A program made the translations under genes and the position numbers. This document shows, piece by piece, positions 57,351-64,000 of a DNA stretch of 64,000 nucleotides. The notes beneath the pieces were generated by a model. It ran no database searches. It worked only from the letters and a program-made list of their open reading frames with translations, and was not told the DNA's origin. The stretch comes from Dipteris shenzhenensis. Lineage: Eukaryota; Polypodiophyta; Polypodiopsida; Gleicheniales. The stretch lies in NCBI GenBank assembly GCA_047967505.1, contig CM106538.1; one strand, written 5' to 3'. How positions within the stretch are numbered: position 1 is the first letter of the stretch; every line of letters begins with the position of its first letter.

Positions 57351-58304
57351 CCATGGATTCATGCGGCAAATTTTACTAATGCCAAGCCAACTTTAAATTG
57401 ATATGTATTTGGTCAACGGTATCTCTTAATTAATAAAGTTTAGTTGTTAATCCCTAACCCTAAGTATGTAAAGGCCCTTTTTATGTTTTGTCCCAGGCTC
57501 GAGCCTCCCTTTGGCTTTCTCCACTCTCCACCACCATCTTTTACCTACCCTCGATAGCCTCCTTTACAACTTCTCCACAACGTGCTCTCTCTTTACTAAC
57601 TCCTTTCTACCCATCTTTCTTTCATAATAGGCATTAAAGGATAGCCTTTCTGAACTCCTCTTCCGTTCGTTAAAGCAGAGCCATAGTTTTTTTGCCACCT
57701 TGCTAATGCAATGGTTAAGGTAAATATTTTTTGGGAACTGCAAATGTTCTACAACACCAATTATTTCTATGTAACCTCTCTTTAAGGATGCACATATTCT
57801 AAGATGCCAAGTGGCATGCCATTAATTTGTGCAACAATCCATGAGCACCACCATTTTATGCGTGTAAAAATAATCACATCTAGCCTCCTCAAATTCATAG
57901 AGCATCTTGGTTGTGCATCGATGGGCCATGTGGCATAACTTTAAGTGGTTGATCTACTAGAGAATAGACCTATGTAAAGGAGAAGGGTGATAAAAGACGA
58001 CGTTGTTACTTGCTGCAAAATTGAGCATCTCAAACAAAGTGTAGCCAATGCTATCTATAGTGAAAGCCGGTTGATACACCTTACCATAGTAGTATACCAT
58101 TTTCAATCTGCATCCTAGTTTTTTTAACATGGCTCCCATTGTGGAAAGATGCTAAGCAATATTCCCATTGTCGTTCACAGCTTCTGCTCTCCTCTAAATT
58201 TTACAACCAAGAAGCTTGTGCTCACTTTCAGTCATTTTGGCACCCCCTACTCGACTACTCCGAAGCTCTTCATTCATGTGCACAATGTTTGCACATGCTC
58301 CAGC
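57351..58304. other. AT-rich DNA without a supported gene
   Basis: No repeat or domain is recognisable beyond short frames. Confidence 0.35.
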
Positions 58305-59035
58305 TCCCCAATAATGTCTCTTCTATTATTACTACCTAGGTGGCAGTGTTGTACTCAAACGGGAGCTCCCCCTCTTTCATAAAGTTAGTGTAGCGATGAT
58401 ACTTGCACTCTACCTATACCACATGAATGCATCAATCTAGCGTTGAATGTGATGCTATGGTTTTTCAAACCTTGAAAACTCAAGGTGTCTTTGCATTTGC
58501 TTGCAACTAGAGGTAACTAGTTACTGATTGAATGCTTGTTGAACTTGGCACCATCCTATTCTCCCCACTGTACTTGGGTGGCAAGAACCATTTAGAGTGC
58601 TAATGCTAGTGATCATTGATGTGCACAATGCAATGCCCCAATAATGTCTCTTCTATTATTACTACCTAGGTCGTACTGCCATACTCAAAGTGTGGTTCTT
58701 CGTCTTAATGCCCATGCTCACAAAGATTGTGTATTGATGATAGTTGCACTCTAGCTTATACTACATTTTTAGTATGCTAATGCACTGATGTGGCCTTGAA
58801 TGTGATATGCTATGGTTTTTCAAGCCTTGAAAACTCAATGTGTTGATTTTTGCATTTGCTTGCAACTAGAGGTAAGTAGTTACTAATTGACTCAACAGAT
58901 CCACCCATCGGTTGTCAAACTTTATGCATATTTGCAACTCTATAGTGCTGGTGAATTGGGCACACACCCAATTCTCACCACTGTATTTGGGTGGCAAGAG
59001 TCATTTAGAGTGCTAATGCTACTAATTGTGCACCG
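58305..59035. repeat. Diverged tandem duplication (about 330 and 400 bp)
   Basis: The block CCAATAATGTCTCTTCTATT starts copies at about 58308 and 58636. Both then carry GATGATA-TTGCACTCTA, TCAA-CCTTGAAAACTCAA, TTGCTTGCAACTAGAGGTAA and ATTTAGAGTGCTAATGCTA in the same order. The second copy has an extra 75 bp or so (about 58895-58955). Confidence 0.8.
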
Positions 59036-59094
59036 CCTATGTGTTCTAGTTTATCTAATTGTCTAAAAGGAGAAAGCATTGTACAATTCTATTT

Positions 59095-59285
59095 GGGGGG
59101 GGGGGGGGGGAATCATTTAAAGCACATGTAAGAAAAATAGGTTAGCCCAACACTTGGAAAATCACATTATCTCACATAGTGTAGCAACCAGCGGGGGGAG
59201 CCAAACGTTTAAAGCACATGTAAGAAAAATAGATTAGCCTAACACTTGGAAAATCACATTAGCTCACATAGTGTAGCAGCACAAT
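59095..59285. repeat. G16 run followed by a tandem duplication of about 105 bp
   Basis: A run of 16 G (59095-59110) precedes two copies of a block containing AAAGCACATGTAAGAAAAAT, CTCACATAGTGTAGCA and AACACTTGGAAAATCACATT. The copies start near 59117 and 59218. Confidence 0.8.
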
Positions 59286-61208
59286 AAATGTTATTGGAAA
59301 ATGATGTCTAATATCTATTCTTGTGATGCATGGATTGTCTCACGAATCATAAATCTTAAATGTGTGACATTTGATGTCAGTTGTTAAAATCTTATGTTCT
59401 CTCATACATACCATAATTCTTACACATCACATCATGTCTTATTACCATTGCTTAATGGCATTATGACAATGCAGTTATCTCCATATTTGAATGTGAAGCT
59501 TTAATTACACAACTCTTTCCATGGTCAATGAATAGAACATTTCTTCCCAAAAATGTAATAGTCCATCAATCACAAAAATATCCAACGCATGTGCTAGGCC
59601 ATAAAAGATGATCATAAAGTGAAGTCCAAAAAGTTTGTGTAGTTGTTGGCTCTCTAAGTGCAAAAGAATTGCAATATCAAAATTCTAATGTCGTCATGAA
59701 ACAAGTTATGATTTGCAACTTCATTTGGTAATATTGTGCTTAAAGTCAATTTAACATACTCTCCTCTAATGACTTCCCAAAATGAAGATTGCATAGCCAA
59801 AAAGTATTACAAGGAAGAACCTCTTTCAAATTATATGTAAGAAATCACTGGCACATTTTGAGGAGCTACCCTATCTAGAGCATATGGTTTAAGATTTCAA
59901 ATGCACAATTTTCTGCTATGTAAAACATGACAAAACGTCTTAGGTGTAATATTTAAAAACTACCCACAAGTGCTTTGCTTTTAACATTCCAAACTATGTA
60001 AGAGCCTCATTAGAGTTGTCTTGATTTAACTAAGAAAGCTTCTTGAGAGGATTGGAAACATGAAATAAATGGCACTATCTAAATGCTTGGACATGTATGC
60101 CAAAAACAAGTTTATAAAGTCAAAAGAGAAAGACATGTACTAAGAAGAATTTGGTGGAACTCATCCACCCTAGTGTGATAAATATTGGTGGCCCCAATAT
60201 TATGATCAATGGGAATACCTTTGCTATGTCAAAGAGATGTATGCTCCACTATGGGTGATCTAGTCCACATATGTACTCTTCCTCATTACTAAGGCACTCA
60301 TCACTTACCTGTCCCTTGTCCTTTTGTTCCTTTTTCAATTAAAAATATAGAATCTATATTTGTCATCATAAGAACTTGCATCAACTATGTCATTGTGAAT
60401 GTTGAAAAGATTGTTGTACATTGCCCCCAACATTGGAGGGTAGACATATACCTTAGATCGATGGCAAAGGATTGTGAAGGATGATGGCAAGTGGTGAGAC
60501 CGATGATGTTGGGTTACTTTAATTGTTACTAAGGGTGTCACATATGGGCTAAAGCTCAAGTCTTATGAAAGATATCTTCAAGATGTAGATTTACTTTTGA
60601 CCAAATCAACGAATGCGAATGTCTAATTAAACTTGAAGTGACCAAAGGTCTCATTTTATGAAAAATGTTTGTCTATTAACACTAAAATTTATGGTGTTTC
60701 AAAGGATGACAACTACGTATTACCTGAAATGTAATGGCTAAGATGAGTCTACTAAGAGACTCAAAGCCATATTAAACAAGATGATGAAGGGGAACCGGAT
60801 TGAAGGTGCACACTGCTTTGTCCATGCTTGTCAAATTGCATACATTGTCAAGATAGTTGCATCTCATACTTGATTCAAATTGCATACAAGGTAATTTCAT
60901 CTTATGCTCCATTCATACTTGCATTTGGTTTGGAGGAAATGAGACCTCTAGAATCTCTTGTGCCAAACTTACAAGTCATAGCTATACCCAACCTTCAAGA
61001 AGATAAGAAGCCAAGCATGTACTAGGATCAAATACTAACTTGCTAAGTTGAGAGCTTGATCTACTTGGTCTCCCGAGTCCCAATAGGTAATACAAAGATG
61101 ATAGAAAGCTTGGCATGATGGACATAATAGACTATCCTTTTACTTTTCCTAGTAGTAAAAGAAATTGAAAATCCCATCAAATTTTGATATAATTTTATTC
61201 AAAAAATT
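59286..61208. other. AT-rich DNA, possible hAT-like scrap
   Basis: Most of this has no recognisable content. A plus-strand run near 60775-60860 reads KMMKGNRIEGAHCFVHACQI in one frame, faintly like the H...H.LA block of hAT transposases. Stops surround it and no other motif supports it. Confidence 0.25.
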
Positions 61209-61238
61209 TTGAACTTTTGGAACTGCTATACAACCAAT

Positions 61239-61373
61239 AATGCCACTTACTTTGTGAGTGCATCCTCTTTTGTATCAACAAAGAATGCCTCTTACTTTGT
61301 GGCATCCTCTTCTGTATCAACCATGAATGCCTCTTACTTTGTGAGTGCATCCTCTTCTATATCAATACCCACA
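61239..61373 (+). repeat. Three in-frame tandem units (45, 42 and 45 bp)
   Basis: Units start at 61239, 61284 and 61326. Each encodes N-A-(T/S)-Y-F-V followed by serine-rich residues, within a 93-residue frame at 61209-61490. The frame has no other recognisable domain, so I annotate the repeat and not a gene. Confidence 0.7.
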
Positions 61374-64000
61374 TCTTCATCATGGTCAAGATCATCATCA
61401 ACGCTGGATGATCCATCCTCCTCAGCACTTTCAACAACAACATTCCCTTCATCCTTGTGGAGACTTGCATGCACACCCACATTGGCCTAGAGGAAGAGCC
61501 AACACAATGTGTGGTATATGGAAGAACCTTCTCAAAGATGATGTCTATTGTCTTCTTTCTAAGGTGTCCATCATTGTAAGTTGGAAATCATAGACATGTA
61601 TGTCTAATCAAGAATGCATAAGCATGGTTGGTCTTTAGTATTCCATGACATTGCAATGTAATAATATGCTTTTGCCTTCTCAATCAAACTTCTCTTCTTA
61701 GATATGCATCTTTCATATTCAACATCTCTTTCTTGAGCTTGTGACTACTTAAGCTTCTAAGAAATTAAAAAATTTTGTGAGGTTTTAAAATCTTACAAAA
61801 ATTACTCTAAAAAGTAGGCCTTTTTTTTGCATACTTTTTTTTTCATACTAATACTGCATAATGGTTTTCCAAAATTGAAAGAAATAAGGCCACTTTTTAA
61901 GAAATATTCCAATTAGTTCTTATTTGTGTGCAATGTACTCTCTATATATGCAACAAATGTTTTGTCTATATAGTTTGACTATTGCCATTGAGTTGCTTTG
62001 GTAAATTTTCCCCATGAAGGTTCCCAAGTTTTGTAGGTTGCAAACAAGAATTGTACAATAAAAACCAAAATATATTTCTCTAAATGCTTTCTTAATAATG
62101 ATGTCTTTTGAAACTCTCATAAAGTGTGGTACATTGTTCTTTTCTTAATCCATGCCACCCATAAGAGATCTCAAAATATTTATCTTCATTCATTAAGCAT
62201 TTTCATTTATGTTTGGTAAGCTTTGAGTGCTCTTGAGCTTGTTGCTCCTTGTGGTGCTTAAGAGCATGACTGATCTGAGATGCATGGCAAATTATTAATG
62301 ATTTCTCAAAATCTTTTAAAGAAACCAAAAAAACTTGTATAGATAATTGATACCTTTTTAGACCAGGGTTCTCACCCTTTTTTTTGTGATGCTTGAATGC
62401 TCCCTTTCTTTCTTTGACAATTGATCCCTTTTTAGACCGCGGTTCTCATCCTTTTTCGTGGCGCTTGAGATTTGTGCATATACTATATGCTACCATTCTT
62501 TATTTCTTGGTATGTTTGCATTACTTCCACAGTCTAATGAAATGGAAATGGCTTGCAAAATATTCATCACTTTCTACTCATTTTCTCTTTGTACAAAGTG
62601 AACCTCAAATCTAGTGTAATTATCCCATGAAATGTAATTTTCTTATTGTCAGCATTACTTCTGTGTGTATGGAAAAGTAGCTTTCCAACCATGAAATGGC
62701 CATATATCTCATGCACCCCATTAGATATGGTTTGAAGAATCTCATACTCTTTATACATGTGCCAGCTTTGCATCCCCTAAATATGAATGCTTTTAGAAGA
62801 TGCTTTATAAATTTTCATACTCCCAACATAATACTTGACTGGCTCATTTTTTAAAGCGGCAATTGTTGCATTTAATTATTAATTTTGATCCTCATAATGC
62901 AAACCAAGATACTATGTCCTTCTGGCTCTAAACCTTCTCACCCCAATGCTTCCTAAATTATTTGTGGTGCTAGTTTCACTCAATAGATAACAAAGAAGTC
63001 ATCCTCATCCTCCTCAACACATAACTAGTGCACCTTTTATCAATGTGCAACCTCTTCTTTCTTGAGTGCCTTGACCAAGGAGATTCATTACATTCAACCA
63101 TAGTAAATCAAAAGATTCTTTTCAGTTTCCTTCAAGGTTGTATTTAATGTCAATAATATTTTAAGGAATCTTAAAATATGTAAAATACATACAAATTCCA
63201 TAGCATGCTAATCCAATTTCAAGGATTGGATTAGTGAGTCCTTGCATCCTAACTCAATCCCAAGGATCAGATTGGAGTACTACTTCATGGTAATCTGATC
63301 CTCAAGGTTAGATGTTTGAATTTGCACCCTGAGATTAGATCATTATTACTTCATTTTGTAACGAGTTTGTAATTTAGGTCTCTTTTTACATGAAAATAAA
63401 TCTTTAGATGTATTTAGGAGGTACTGCAAATCTTTTCAATTGGCATCTAGATATGGTCCAATTTGGGATCTACAAGATGATGTTTTGTCAATGTGGGAGA
63501 AAGTGAGATAAAGGGCGAGAAGCAAACGCACTCAAAGGATCATCCAGACACCTTTCTGAAGGGAAAGGGCCACAAATTAGATGTGGTCAAAGATACTCTC
63601 AAATGAGATGAAGATCACATTTTGGAGATCAATCCACGGTGTGAAGGATGAGAAAATTTTCTAATCTACTTTATCACAAGTAAGGGCAAGTAATTCATCT
63701 TGATGAAACGTCCCATCATTTTGAGTAAGTTTTTTGTTTTCTTTATTGTTTCTTGTTGTAAATGTAGTTTCCTTTACCTAAGATTGTCTTGTCTTAGGGG
63801 CTTGATGGATGATGAAAAGCCAAGCTTGGTTTTAAAATCAAGCTTACCAAGCTTGATTCTAAAACAGAGCTTGATGATCATCCCTACTTCCACTAATTTT
63901 TGGCAACCCAAAACCCCATATTCTCGTATTCACCGTTTGATGACCTAACTACAATAAAATCATTGACATTTATACCAACTTTTGGCATGAGCTCTCTCTT
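61374..64000. other. AT-rich end of window, small duplications only
   Basis: A short repeat with CCTTTTTAGACC and GGTTCTCA words occurs near 62350 and 62427, about 78 bp apart. Near 63190-63330 AATCCAA/TTGGATT and CAAGGAT words recur in both orientations. An inverted pair of 24-bp arms built on AAGCTTG lies at 63822-63845 and 63849-63872. No gene is supported. Confidence 0.4.

Noticed and set aside
1-64000. CRISPR array or bacterial defence system
   Set aside because: The repeats do not have the direct-repeat/unique-spacer form, and spliced genes and plant transposons show nuclear plant DNA.

Overview
This is a stretch of a large, repeat-rich land-plant nuclear genome. The only gene that looks intact is a two-exon class A GATA transcription factor on the minus strand (50600-51834). 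It carries a C-X2-C-X18-C-X2-C finger and the plant-type [15 protein letters not shown] motif. Plant telomere-like TTTAGGG units and tRNA-iMet primer sites of plant copia elements support the same view. I cannot fix the species. The transposon load and the GATA sequence would suit a fern, gymnosperm or other big-genome vascular plant. I recognised no tRNA, rRNA or CRISPR, and nothing bacterial.

Layout. 1-786: anonymous flank. 787-7308: a structurally complete but decayed CACTA-superfamily DNA transposon. It has 32-bp inverted ends starting CACAACAA, a TGC target duplication, a TNP2 transposase remnant on the plus strand, a second element gene on the minus strand, and arrays of a TCTATAGACG-type palindrome at both ends and between the two divergent genes. 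7312-9250: little content, with one LTR-like stretch. 9252-17062: a long repeat unit of about 3.2 kb present twice in tandem (about 4.0 kb period), with a partial third piece behind an LTR-like and CT-rich insert. 18647-19301: a lone copia LTR. 19370-21460: purine-rich and telomere-like DNA, plus an array of about 13 copies of a 14-16 bp palindrome spaced at 21 and 54 bp. 22986-31210: three decayed LTR-element pieces on the minus strand, mixed with minisatellites. 31560-32216: a hAT-like transposase relic. 32540-33650: four tandem copies of a repeat of about 280 bp. 33738-35258: a kinase-like coding relic with three in-frame TGA codons. 35620-36550: a degenerate TAGCAATG/CTAGTA array. 38420-48189: two direct copies of a 1.3-1.4 kb sequence enclosing a gag-like relic, into which a full-length copia element (41821-46515, GATGA target duplication) inserted. 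50600-53130: the GATA gene and its upstream region. 53400-64000: AT-rich DNA with a LINE fragment, a GC-rich island at 55.7-57.2 kb, and several short tandem duplications.

The genes do not form a pathway. The window records repeated transposon insertion and decay around one host regulator. Most stops that break the element genes are TGA where CGA is plausible, or TAG where CAG is plausible. That is the pattern expected from C-to-T decay of methylated, silenced DNA. The most unusual structures are the CACTA element with its internal palindrome array and divergent genes, the regularly spaced palindrome array near 20.1-20.9 kb, and the decayed kinase-like gene next to its tandem array.
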